A stretch of DNA of 64,000 nt from Setoptus koraiensis (taxonomy: Eukaryota; Arthropoda), in assembly GCA_048013815.1 (NCBI GenBank), contig CM106585.1, forward strand, positions 13,516,001-13,580,000, given 5' to 3'. The notes beneath the pieces are model-generated. The model made no database searches. It saw nothing but the letters and a program-made list of their open reading frames with translations, and was not told the DNA's origin. Shown here piece after piece: positions 1 to 13,500 of this stretch (positions are counted from its first letter, which is position 1; each line of letters opens with the position of its first letter). A program made the position numbers and the translations under genes.

Positions 1-756
1 TTAAAGTCCTATACGTTTGTTGCTGTCGTTGTGTCAGTTTGCACGACCATGGCCACATGTCCACATGAACTGTGTGTGTCATAATTTATAAGACAATCAT
101 GTCTGATTACTTGATTGCTTGATCAAAAGATATATCTTGTTGATGGTGTTTGCTGTGGAGATAAAATTGTAATGGACAAATTGTGAGCTCCATTGAGCAG
201 CCTCTCCTCTCTGCTTGCACACGCTTGTTGATTATGCGGACAACAGTGATTCAGTGTTGACTTAATATATTGACAATATTCTCACAATCTACATTGCCTA
301 TCAAACAAGCTATGCTAACAAGCCTGTGATGGAATACATTTGTACAAATATACGGGTGGTTACTACTATTTTAACGATGTGCCAACTCAACTAATTGACC
401 AGCAAAACTTAAAGAGATAGATAGTATTGGTAATAGACAAGCAACAAGTTGAAAGTTTGTTTGCCGAATATGTGTGAATGAATATTTGTCGGCTGCAATA
501 ATTGTGCCGCTTGAATGGAATAACGGTAAATTGTTATTGTCTATGCTATGTTGCCAATGTCATGTAAAGACTAGTCAATAGTTATCGATTGAATGCTGTC
601 ATCATGGGCAATAAGCGACGCTTATTGACGACAATACCGGTGCTAATTGCAGCGCATTCATCGTTTATGAGGTAGAGACTAATAGAATGATCTAGATATA
701 TGTGAATGATGGTAGTGCGATAAGATAAATGATGATCCAATGTGATGATGAGACGA

Positions 757-1255
757 TTCGGCATGGGATGGGACGGGACGGGATGTCATGTGAGTTGATG
801 GTGATGTGATGTGAAGTTGAGGCGGATCACACCAAAGTAGTTGTTCAATTTAATTTGGTTTGGTTTGATTTAATTTGGTCTGACGTGTCGGGATGAGACG
901 AGACATTGGCCTGAGTTGCAGGTTTCTTTGTGAATTGTGAGCTGTGAGTTTCGAGCTGCGAGTTGCAAGTCGCCAGTTGGGATGGGATGGGACGGGACGA
1001 GATGGAATGGGTTAGAATGAGATTAGATGAGATGAGCAGAGATGAGATTTGATGAGATGAGATTTGATGAGATGGGATGGGACGGGACGAGACGGGCTAA
1101 AATGAAATGAAACGAAACGAAATGAGATGAGATGTTCCGTGCAGTGCCGTGACGTGTCGTGACGTGACTTACATGTGATGTGATGTGACGGGATATGACG
1201 GGATGAAATCAAATGGCATGGTGTGGAATGAGCGGCGCCATGAGATGAGATGAGC
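757..1255. repeat. Degenerate GA-rich pentanucleotide array
   Basis: The stretch keeps a five-base rhythm for several hundred bases, with units such as GGGAC, GGGAT, GAGAT, GAAAC and GAAAT. Purines hold the first positions and the last base alternates C/T. Interruptions occur near 800-960. It behaves like an old, mutated pentamer satellite rather than coding DNA, and the frames open across it translate to Ser/His-rich repeats. It lies just before a long pure TC array. Confidence 0.6.
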
Positions 1256-1324
1256 TCAAAATCTGTTGTGTTGTGGCTACACATCGAACAAGTGCATCGA
1301 ATTGCCACAACTTGCAACTTGTGA

Positions 1325-1326
<2 letters not shown>

Positions 1327-1415
<89 letters not shown>

Positions 1416-1431
1416 GTATATATATATATAT
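1327..1431. repeat. (TC)n microsatellite followed by (TA)n
   Basis: About 85 bp of uninterrupted TC dinucleotides, then a short TGTATG spacer and a TA run. The frames across it (poly Ser-Leu or Arg-Glu) are repeat artefacts. Confidence 0.95.
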
Positions 1432-4400
1432 CACATTCTAACTGTAAACTTCTCTTCTGAAGAAAAGAGGGGGAAGCAATATCGAGACTGATGAATCAAC
1501 ATGTCCCGGCACCAACTAAACGATCATCTTTGTCTTTGAAGTGCCCATTTCGAATTGTTCACCTGTTGCTTAATAACTATAATATTACAATATTGCGAGT
1601 GCCCATACAGATTAATATATGTTCGTTTCTTGGCAAGTCGTCCACTACCGTCGGTAGTTGTAGTCCACCTCTATATGATATAGTAATGATTTTGAGTGAT
1701 GGCCCAGTGACAGTATGAGGCGTGTGTACTTTAGTGGCACACCTTGAATCGAAAGAACGACCATCATGCAGTCACGAGTTAGCTTTTGTTGATGAGGAAG
1801 AAAATTTTTAGAAATAACTGACATTGGCAAGAACTTGTGTGGTTCTTGGCGATGTTTTGAATACGTTTTATAGGCAGAATATGCATTTGGCCCCGGTGGA
1901 AGCGTCATATTGCGTTTATTGTCTTGTTAGCATTTATGAGGCGTGCATCAATCAAAACAATACTACTACCGGCTTTACGTGCCGGCGCTGAGGCCACCTT
2001 GTAATAGGTAATAGTAAAAGATTGCTGGTTGCAGATTATGATTACATGTATGTATGAAGTTGTCCGATGTAAGAGTCGATTTGACAACAATGGCCATGAT
2101 GTAATGCATGTGTTTGTTAAAGCGCCACAAAGTCACTTGTCGGTCAATCGGACTGTCAAATGGTGCGGCATGTCAAATGTTGGGCATGTTGAAATGTTGT
2201 TGTGGCGAACAACAAGTTTTAATTTTAGTGATCGGTGACCGCTAATCAACTGACGAGGGTGTTCTCGAGTGGCTTGTGAACAAAACAAGAGATTGCATTG
2301 ATTGCAAGTTGCAACAACAACAACAAAAAAACAAACGCACGAGAGCAGTGGCAAAATTTGTGCAACTTTGTGTATTGTTGCTGACAGATAAAAGAGACGA
2401 TAGATGGAAAACTAGTCAACACCTAATAGGTCAACACCGAAATGATGCTAATCTAACTAGATAGATCCTGTCAGATATTATTGTATTATTAATTGACTGA
2501 TTATAAATCAATCAGTAGTGTCAGTCAGTGTTGTGTGACTTTGTTTTGTCTTAACGTTTGTGGCATGCATTTGCACCATAAATTCATTCCATGGATTACA
2601 TAATACTATACCTACTTGAGCACACTGTAACAACAAAAGTTGTTTATGGCTCCAACGCAGTGTTAGTTGCAGTAACAAGCAATCATCAACCTATCAGCCA
2701 CCATAAAGTTTATTTACATAATCTCTATATACAGATATAAATACATTGCTCTCCAGTCACTAGACTCTGGTGTGTACGTCTGTTTGTGTCATGAGTAACG
2801 CACTTGGAATAACTAACTCTCTCGCATACTGTGTGTACGCTGAGGTCGTTGACTCTCACAAACTTGTCGACTTACGCATATGTCTATTCTGTGGCTGTTG
2901 CTGATAAATATAGACATGAGTGACATTAGTATTGAACAAAATCTATGATTATCCAATGTGCTCGCGATGTCTTGCGCCACTGCCAACAACGCAGTTGTCG
3001 TTGTTGTTGTTGTGATTGATACATTAGGTCACATACACACACACACACACACAAATGCTGCCAGCTTTATCGTGCTCGGTGTGTCGGATCGGACCAACAC
3101 CAAATGGACGCACCGAATGGACACAACGAATGGACGCCGCAAACCCAACACTGATGCGGCCAACAACGAGCTTGCCAACAAGTGGTTGCAACTTGCATGT
3201 GAGCATGCTGTGTGAGTCGTGGTGTGTGTAGGTCAGAATAGCGCCACATGCAGCCCATTTCAACTGGCCACTATTTTTAGATAGAGACCTTAGCATGTCG
3301 ACGTGAATATGGCACCCCTTTCATTACTAATATTTTACAAATTTTAAACACACAATCATGGGCGACTCATCATGGTTGATATGCTGTTCACATGCTAAGG
3401 TCGTGTGTCGTATGGACAATATTCACGGCACACTGTCATTTATAAACAGCACACTGTCAAGTGTACAAACACTGTCAATCATTGTCTCCATGTTTATATG
3501 TTCATTGTCGTCACACAACCACTGTGAACGATAGCATGCTGGCAAACAATTGCCGGCACAATGACACACAAAACCCAATACAATAGCTATATCATCATGC
3601 CAGTGTATCAAGCTAACACTGACAAGGCACAGCGACAGGGCAACATCATCATCAAATGATATTGACCTCGTTGCCTTTGAATGTCAATTCAATGTCAATA
3701 GTCGGATAGCTTCTAATTGTGCTGCCAACTTGACTTATACAATCAAAAGCGCACATGTGTATCCATTTGATACGCTGATTTTCGCACAAGTAAGCCGACA
3801 CACACACACACACACTACTACTGTACTCATGCCACGACCATCATTATGATTCTTGTTATGTAATTATGTGTCATTGTTAATTGCATCAGTGCTCATCCAT
3901 GTACCACCGCCATTGGCACTACCATTACCATTATCATTATAACTATTACATAACTATCTGTGTATATGGTGTTATATGGTGCTATATGGTTCTGGTTGTT
4001 GGTGGCAAGCGTTGCGAGTGTAAGAAAGAATGATATTGCTAGTGGCAACGATGGTGCCACTAATACCACAAGACACATGCAGTTGGCTCTTCATTTGACC
4101 GACAGGTGGCACAAGGGGGCCGTCAATAGGTGCAAATTGCATCATGTGTATATCTCGTGTGCTGTTAAATAGCGCCAGCGTGACCTGCCGCTGCGAATAG
4201 CAATGGACAGAGATAGTAATGGTGAGATATTATTACTATTGTTACGTTGATTATGGCCACTTTCATTATTAACATACACACACACAACTAACAAAATCAT
4301 AATTATCTCACCCTGCTAATGCTCATTAGTACAACATTGTAGGTTGCATGCTGATCTGGCACTCTAGCCAAGTTTACAATTGTCCGGCATCGCCAGTTGA

Positions 4401-5681
4401 GATGCATGTTGAGCGACTGCAGCAGTTTTATTCTCTAGCCAGCATGTTTTCTCCATTATGCTGACCCTGAGCTGCAGCCAGTGAACTGAAGGCAAACATT
4501 TTGTCAATTTTGAACGCCGCCCATCCGGTTTCGTTGATGGCTCCAATTATGAATGGACGAGCATGGTGCTCGCAACTTGCACTCTAACTTGGCTTCCTTT
4601 TCGATAGTTACAGGCTAGCTGTCCCCTTCATGCTGCCCCCTGTTTGACATGTCTCTTGCCAAGAACAATACATGTCTCATCTGGTGAGATGAGGGGCCCC
4701 TTCTTGGCCGGGCCTGTGCGCGCAAAGTCACCGAAGCGAAGTAATAGTAATAGCAATAATGTGTTGTCCGACACATTCCTAGATATTGTAGCGGAAATGG
4801 CGCAATACAGCACACAGATCGATCAAACCAAACGAACGGTAAAATAGCCGACAGCGACAATGATTTGGCGGTGACAATGATGTGAGTATTGATCACCATC
4901 ATCATCACAAACGTCGCTGGTGGCCTTGATGATGATGTTTGCACACACACACAAATACAATTGGCATTCCCGTTCACCTGTCCAATTGGCTCATCTACTG
5001 GACTTGTCGGCCTGGACCTGTGTGCTGCCCATGTGCTCGCTCTTCAAATATTGGCCTTTCTATATCATCATCATTAATCTTTGAGCTTCAACGACGACCA
5101 AACGACCGAATCAGCATCACAATGATTGTTCTCGACGCCCAAAGTCCGTTGCCTATTCATCTGATCGAATCTCACAACATTCGTACATACAGGTTCATAC
5201 AGGTAGTTTGGCAACACACACACTGTTGGAATACGAAGTGCAAGCCGTAGCGTATGTGCTAAACTGCCGGCAAGAATCCATTATTGTGCGTGCACATTTA
5301 TTGATGATTATGTAATGTGTTTCACTAACTCGGCTTATATCATACACTACACGCTAGTTTTTTACCATACACAATATACTATGGAGCTGCATAATGATTG
5401 TGTGTGCATGTCAGGTAAACAATGCTTGAGATATATCACGCTTTCTTGAGTTTTATTCTATCCATTGTGCGCCTGTTCTATCTGTGGCCATCATCTCTAG
5501 TGGATATGTACACTGTATATATCACACTTGAGAACGACAAGAGGCTTGTTCTTTCAAATGACAACAATAGCAACAGCAACAACAATGGCCAACATTTGCA
5601 GCCATCGTACATAGTGAATGTGCATGAATGAGCATCATATCGGCCGTGATTGTTTCGTATGAATGTGCACACATTAAATAC

Positions 5682-5722
5682 GATACGATGGCAAATTAAT
5701 AGGATACGATGGCAAATTAATA
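5682..5722. repeat. Short tandem duplication, period 21
   Basis: Two perfect 20-base copies beginning GATACGATGG, separated by one base. A small local duplication in AT-rich DNA with no apparent function. Confidence 0.8.
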
Positions 5723-7585
5723 CATATATACATTTATACGTAATGAACGCTTGAACAATAGCCAGCGTCATTATCTATGCCAGTTGAGGCATTCATTTAT
5801 CTCTCATGCTCGCCACTAGCAAGATCTTTGTCTTTGACAAGAGCAAGCAACAGAACAGTTAACACCACACTCGGGCACACCAACAAGTGGCCGCCGTCGG
5901 TCGATTCATTAGCGTCGTTGGTCCTAATAATATGCATTTGTCATGCCATTCAACAACTACTGTCATACATTGAATCACGGCTTATGCAAATGCCCTCAGA
6001 CGTCTGGCTGTCTGGTTTTTGTCTAGCTGACCGCTACCACATTACGACACACACTCACACTGTGCAATGCCCAAGTGAAAGTTGAACAAGATAACTAACA
6101 AGCTTTAAGCGAATCAGTGTAAGCCACTGCTAACCGCATGCGCTCTCGGATTGCCGGATTGTCGGATTGTGGCCAGCCGAGTGATCGGCGTCTATTTTTA
6201 GACTTTTGCTTACTTTTGCAGCAGTGTAGTCGATAAGCGCAAGACTTTGCGACTACATTGCACGGTCGCCAGTGGCCCACAAGTTAGTTTGGCATGATGA
6301 TAAACGCTGGCCAGGATCATAAAGAGCGCCCTGTGTCCCGTCATTGCCACAAGTGATGATGATGCCCTCCTATTTTTTTTTTATTTTCCTTAATACACTA
6401 TCGTCATTTACATTGACTGCATTGCCATTTATAATTGCTATTCTTAGAACCAGTCAACAATTTAATTTGGTTGTGTTGCCATGCCAATGGTCACCCATTG
6501 GCATGACTCTCGCCTGACCATTTATAATCGTTTGCAGTGCACTGTGAAACGAAACGCGTCCATTGCATAAAGCTTCGGACTCATTCAGTTCAATTGTTCT
6601 TTTAAAATCTCATGCCTCTTAGTGTTGTTGTTCTCTTCTAGTAAGTGTGTGAGTGCTGAAAATAATTCTAACTTGATTTTAAAAATCTTCGCCCACTTGT
6701 GGCCACTTGCGCCAATGCCAGAATTAGTTGCTCCTTTGTGTTTAGCATTGTGTTAGCCAAATAGAAGCTCCTTTTATATTTTCAATTACATTTTTGACCG
6801 TCTGCAAAATAACTACAAAATATCGACGCCACAATCAACATTGCTGCTAGCTAACCAGCCGGACAGCAATAGAGTTAATGATCGCTGAGCTTATCGGGGC
6901 TGGGTTCAGTTAGCTGCCGCACTGGGTCACTCAAGGAAGTGCCTATCACCCATTGTTTCCTCGGCTTTGCTCGGGCGAAATTTCTCGCAAAATTTTATCT
7001 TTGGTCGTTTATCGCACACACACACACTTGCAGGACATTCACACAGACTAATCACTGACAGTATGAAATATCAACAACATGTAAGAGCTGTCTATGCACT
7101 TGTTGCGCAGCCTTGACGCAAAACTCTTTTCAAATCATAATCATCGACGAGAGATTCTTGCAATTATATTTACCGGCCGGCGAACAGGGCGAGCACACAC
7201 CCAATAGCAGCGAGTATACATTTTGGTACTGAGTATATTTACCGAGTGAAGATGATGAATCGAAAACTTTTATTTTTTTCTTTCTCTCTCTCTCCCCCTC
7301 TCTCCTCGGCCGTCCTTATATCATCATGTGTCGATCTCTCATCTATCAAAAATTTATCTCACTCCGAGATACTGCTACTACTCATAATCTCAAACCAAAA
7401 ATAAGAATTGCCTAAAATATGATATGATGATGAATACAAAAATGAGCGTCGATTGTCAGGCAAGGTCGACGCTTACTTTTTTGTTCTTTCGTTCTGTTTG
7501 AGACCAGTAGCGTCACTACGGCCACTCCAAACTCTCTCGCTTTTTTTCCGATCCAAAACAATTCAACAATACCTTATTCGTCTCC

Positions 7586-7588
<3 letters not shown>

Positions 7589-7622
<34 letters not shown>
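7589..7622. repeat. (AT)n microsatellite
   Basis: Uninterrupted alternating AT of about 34 bp in otherwise mixed sequence. Confidence 0.95.
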
Positions 7623-7625
<3 letters not shown>

Positions 7626-10498
7626 AAAAGATATTAGCGATATTCCGCGCTTACTGTATACAAAAAAGCAACAGGTAGACGTGGCCCAAATCTAGGCACA
7701 CATGCTAACATGACAATTAAATCGCCCTTACACACTGTCTGTTGTCGTGTCTGTAGCCATCAATAATTCTTTGACCTGATGAGGGGAGTCACAGCCACAC
7801 ACAGTTGTCGCATTGGCAAAAGAAGCATTCTTTGAGAACAATGATGACCATCATCCCTCTTATTCTTATTATTCTTCTTCTTCTTGACTGCGCCATTGCT
7901 CCATTCCATCAACTAGCCGAGTGTGTGTGTGTGTAAGTGTGATCAGAGCCACAAGAGGATGGCAGCCGGGATGCGACTTGAATATATTGAAAAGTCGGCT
8001 AATTTTTGCGACAACTAATCACACTTATTGATTGCGCTAGTTTAGTTTATAAGTTGAGGAGTGGTGGCAGTGTGAGGATCTTTCGCTAGCTAAACTCTTT
8101 GAATCATTTGCGCAAAAATCAATGACGACGACTTAACTAGTAGCGGCCCATGTCTTAGCTATTCATGCGTGCTCTAGTTTAGCTCTTGTCAGTGATTTCA
8201 TTTCTAGGCGTACAGTAGAGAAGCCGGCATACGCTACAAATGATGGGCCTTTGTGGTAGTCGCTCTCTACTATGATATCCTGTTTCCTAAAGATTTGATA
8301 GGCTCTAGTGCCGCAGTGTTGCCGCCGCCAGCGCTGTTGCAAGTTCGGACACCAGCATAACAAAATTGCCTTTCATCTCACTTATCTTATAAATACGATG
8401 ACGATGATTATGATTCCGACCAAGGTTAACTCTCGTTTCACACACAGGTAGTTTTGCCATTGCACGGGATTAGAGCCTTTACACTGTTTCGTTTGTCTAG
8501 CAGCGGCAGCCCTGTTACTATGACCACAGTTGCAAGCAAGTAGCATTGTGGTTGTGATTAGTGTGTTCTCTAGCATGTGAGTTGCCAGTTGTGCCTGTCC
8601 GTAGTGGTTGCTAAGCCAGACTGGTGGCGATGGCGTATGGTCTAGACGACACAGCGTGTAGGCAAGAACACTGACTTCGGAGCACACTGGCAAAAGAACA
8701 ACCGATGATACTATTTTAGAGAATTCATTCGTCCACTCGAGAAAGAAAGGGAGAGAACGGCAATGATCCATAGAAACTTAAAACGAAAGTCTCAACTTTG
8801 TTGGCTGCCTGTCTCTAGCACTATCAGGTTATCAACAGCTAACATACGGGGCTAGCCGATAGTTGGGCTCAAAAATCATCATAAATGGTGATGGTGTTAG
8901 ACTCAACAATCCGAATTTTGAGCAGGGGGCAGCAATGAATCATAGTTTGTACATATTCGAGAGCACATGGAGTCGATAGAGTGGATGTAGCGTGTAGTAT
9001 AAGTATGTATATGGGGGGGGCGAGGGCTGGGGCAAGCGCCAAATGTTGCTGTCACTGAATTCCATTGTATGCAAGAGTACTTGTGATACAACAGGTAGTA
9101 ATAGTTGTTGCTGTTGTTGGCATAATGATGGTAGCGAGCAAACCACGTGTGTTTGAGTCCACATGTATGAAAATAAAGCGGGCGTGTCGGGAGTATCTGT
9201 CATGGTAGGGCACGATTTCGTTTTTCGACCTCTTGTCAGTCGGTTAAAGATTTATAGAATCGCTGCCATCGTCTAATTTTATCAGCACTGGTGGCAAAGA
9301 GGAACGATTACACTGCTTTTCTCTCTGTGTTATTTGTATGGCTCGACATCACCATCTATCTTAGTTGAGGATCTATTTTGTCTGTGTATAGTAATAAATT
9401 ACTGTTTGTGTGTATGTATGTATTTCTTTCCGGAATCCCCCCTCTCTCTTTCTTTCATTGAATGCATCAGTAGTGCCGGTGCGCAGTGGCATTAGTAGTG
9501 GACCTGGTGTACACTCATTTGTGTGTCTGTGTGTGTGATAAAGAACAATGGAGAGGGAGCGAGTAATTAATTAAGAGAGTTCATATAAACAGCGTCAGCA
9601 TGTAAAACAACAGGATGATGTTCATCATTGTGTTGCTGTTGTATCATCTAAAGCTAGCGTGCATGTATGTAGCTCGATAGTGATTATTTAAATTTACTGT
9701 CACGAGCTAGTAACAACAGGTCAATTATCATGAGGGTCGCCATCGCAGCAACTAACATAAAAGATAATTTTCGCTCTTATCTCTCTTCCTCATCTCCACT
9801 GGCCACACTACACCATCAACTAGTGCATAGTGTGAGATTATATTAGATATAAACTTGAGTATTGTGTGTGCAATCATCAACAGTACAAAGGTGTCGGTGG
9901 GATCGTCTAACAATAGATTTTGTTAGATATATCAGAGATTATTGAGACTCATCTACTAAATTTACACATTGTTTGGCGACTAACTACCACCACTAAATCA
10001 TTAGTGGACGACTATGCACATCATCAACAAAATGACTACAACAACTGTATGCACTATAACTAAGATGCAGCTTAATGGTTTTAGAGCGGTAATGGTGGAA
10101 AATAGAAGTAGAAGTAGTGCTGGCAACAGCGCAACATGGCATCATTTCGACACGCACTTACCTGGGGCATACATACATACCACTTATGTGTTCAAACTCT
10201 AACTCTCCACCTCACTACCTGCCTAGTCTGTGTCCACCTGTGCGTGGGTCTTTTCTCACACGCATCCACACAGATTATCATGATCGGATGGTCTGGTCAT
10301 TCTTTGAGGGACTGACCGAGACTAAGTAGATATCAATGAGCGAATAGTTTTTGATTAAGAACCGAGGAAAGATCAATTTGTCATCGTGTCATTGGATTCC
10401 TTCATTGTTGTTATTGTTGCTGTTGTTATTGTTGTTGCATTTAAAGTTCATGTTGATTGGTATTGCATGTTGGCAAAACGACTAGCATTTCCAATGTG

Positions 10499-10500
<2 letters not shown>

Positions 10501-10586
<86 letters not shown>
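10501..10586. repeat. (TG)n microsatellite
   Basis: 86 bp of perfect TG. Frames across it read poly Cys-Val or Thr-His and are not genes. A TAA/AAT trinucleotide run follows about 60 bp later. Confidence 0.95.
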
Positions 10587-10589
<3 letters not shown>

Positions 10590-13500
10590 ACCAACCCATC
10601 GAACGAACAAGCAATTCTTTTTTTCGCTCTTCATAAGATAATGCATAGTAATAATAATAATAATAATAATCTAGCCTTAAAAGCACATACTTTGTATATG
10701 AATGTTGTTGAGCGTTGCACTTGTTAAGTGGTGTTGCAAGTTGCCAACCTACAAAGCTAGCCCTCACCTTTACCACTTCTAGTAGTGGAGGTATTAGTCT
10801 TGCAAGAAGGGGATAGACCATATACAATAAAACAGCAGCTCGTGATTGGGGAATCTTTTCCAACTTTGAACTTGTTTTTCTCTTCTTTTTGCACCGGCAG
10901 CTTATCTCTGCTCTAAATTCAAGATCATTAGTAAATACTATTACAACTACGACCATTGGCGTCACTATCACTGCTACTAGTAATAAACAGGCGGTAATAT
11001 TTTTGTGTTCTGTTTTCTTTTTAGCGCTTGGCTGCTTGTTATTGCTTTTTTTCACCTGTCCAAAGGGTAATAAATAACTCTTGACTATTTGCGTGTGTTT
11101 GTGGATATGTAGAGCTATACAAAGCTGCACACTATGTATGGACAATCTGTATTAATAGTGAAATGTCTAATGTTTCTTCTTTCCACTTCTCATGAGAGAA
11201 TCACTTGGCCCTTTCATGGAGCCGCCCCACAGCACCATTTTCATCCGATTCGTTTATTATATGATCGCTGGGCTCAACCAAATCGTTGCTCATTCTCAGA
11301 TAATTTCGCTGAACACATGACCAAGATTTCGGTCGAAATTGGGTTTGAACCAGATTTTTCGACAAGAACTCCATTTTTACCCAAAATTATAGACAAAAAA
11401 AGAAAAAATCCGCCAGAGCCGCTAGACAATCTGCACTGTTTTTCCGGTAAAAATCCTCGGAAATCGACAAAATCTCTGAAAATAACTGCCCCTAAGAAGT
11501 GTGGAAAAGTAAACTGTGTGAAAATCAGCTGAATCGCTCCACTGGTTACGGAGCGGTTATTACAGATTTTTGATGTCCCTAATGATCACTCTCGATGCAT
11601 GATAATTCTCAGATAGGCCAGGTCGAGATATGTGTATTTGTTTCCTTCCATTATTATTAGTGTGTTATTATTATTAGTAGTAGTAGTATTAGTAGCTGTA
11701 GTAGTCATGTGCTTCACATCTTGAGATTATCATCATTATTATTATTTCTTTTTCTTCTGAAACTAGAATCCAAGTTGAATGCACGCCCGATGGCTCTTCC
11801 CTCGTTGCAACCATTGCAAGTCCTCCACATTACACTCAATTAGTATTGATATTGATTAATTTTGCAATTAGTAACTTGTTGCTTTTGCTTTTGTTCCGCT
11901 CATGTCGGCTAATATATCACTCCTGCCTTCTGACAACGTGATCTCTATTAGAGAGGTCAGATGAAGAATTTGCATTTGTTACCCATTCTTGTGATCAACT
12001 CAAGATAACAACAACTATTTAGTTGGGTGATATTAGCGCCATAATAGTAACGATTTGCATAAATTAAGCGCCCAAATATTCTATATGTAGAGAAGGGGAG
12101 ACAAGAATACGAAGAAAAACAAGAAAAATTCTTTCACACAACTGGTTATTTCCAACGTCTTTTGACCGGCGCCAAAAAGTTGCACTGCACGCCGATCTGT
12201 GCCACACATTTTGCTCGTCAATAGTTAGTCTAGCCTTGAACAGTAGAAAGTTGCGCGCGAATTGTGCACTTGTGCCAGGAAGTTGCGCCATAAGTAGCAC
12301 ACTATGTGCACGCAATTGAATCACCTACTACACTGTATCACATTGATACTGATCATACTCGTATTTGTATGTAACACACAGGTATATGCCGAACTGGCAA
12401 TCCATTGCTGTCTATTGAGGGGTATATTACATCCGTTTGGCATCATTAATTATTACATTATATTTATTTATACACGATCGACAGGGGCAACCAATGCTTT
12501 CAATAATAGAAAAACCAGGAGAGAGGGAGAGCAAGGCGATAGGAACGATTGTGCAATGGGAGCCATTGTAAAGTGAAAGTAACTCGATGTAGTTAACAAT
12601 TTGAACGCCTCGTGGCGGCAACTGGTAGCTTTGTCCAGCAAGTAATCTGTTGATTCACGAGAATCTACATACGGACTTCGATAGATCAGTCTATTGTTAG
12701 AGACGACCATTGTTAGAATGTACACAACATTTGGATAACCCCAGGAGCTTTGTTGCAGTGTTGGCGCTGCCCATTCAAAGCTTGATTACAATATGATAAT
12801 AATTTGATTCAATAAGGTCATGCCTCCCATAGCATCCTGGTAAAACTGTTAGTCTCCTCGATGGTGGCGTATATTATGCCTAGTGAACCAGCATTTATAC
12901 TGATAGCAGCGGCGGAATCTATTCTCGGTCAGTTAGTAGCTACAAGCTGGGGAAAAACTACAATTTATAGTGATATAGGCAAGGCTTTTGTTGCTGGTCT
13001 ACACGTCTGCTTTGTTGTGAATCATTTCCAAAGAGGGCGCTGGAAATGCCATGTTGATTGGGGCTATTCTTTATGCACTTGTCAGTGAACAGACCAAGCT
13101 GATATCAATTTTCTCTACAGTGAAGCGCCCGCCCCCTTATGTAATAACTAGAACTTCATCCTATGTGTATGTAGTTACTTTTCATTAGATTCAACAGTAA
13201 CCATGAACATGCTTCAACATTGTGCCAAGTTGTATAACACTGCAGTGATGGTGAAAGCTCTCACTAACACACCCTTTAGTTCACCTGTTGCCTGTGACGA
13301 AGTTGCGAGTATCACCATAATATAAATTAGTAGTCTATCGCTGTACCTATAGATGCTTGCCTTGGAAAACAAGATGCATGCCATCATCAAGTAAGTTATG
13401 GAGCGATTGAGTGCGAACATGAGAGGTTGTCACCCTTTCTGGCTGCAACAAACGCATTCTGCAACGAGCAGCACTGAATTTCGAATATCATTTTTACAAG

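Noticed and set aside
10155-10175. Text ACTTACCTGG resembling the 5' end of U1 snRNA
   Set aside because: Only ten bases match, the rest of U1 is absent; it equals the reverse complement of a splice donor consensus.
10441-11145. 234-codon minus-strand frame with a Thr-His run
   Set aside because: It is built around the TG microsatellite and has no domain.
11134-11532. 132-codon frame with Lys/Pro-rich end
   Set aside because: No recognisable domain; the end resembles a short hairpin-bearing dispersed repeat, but no second copy or terminal repeat was found in the window.
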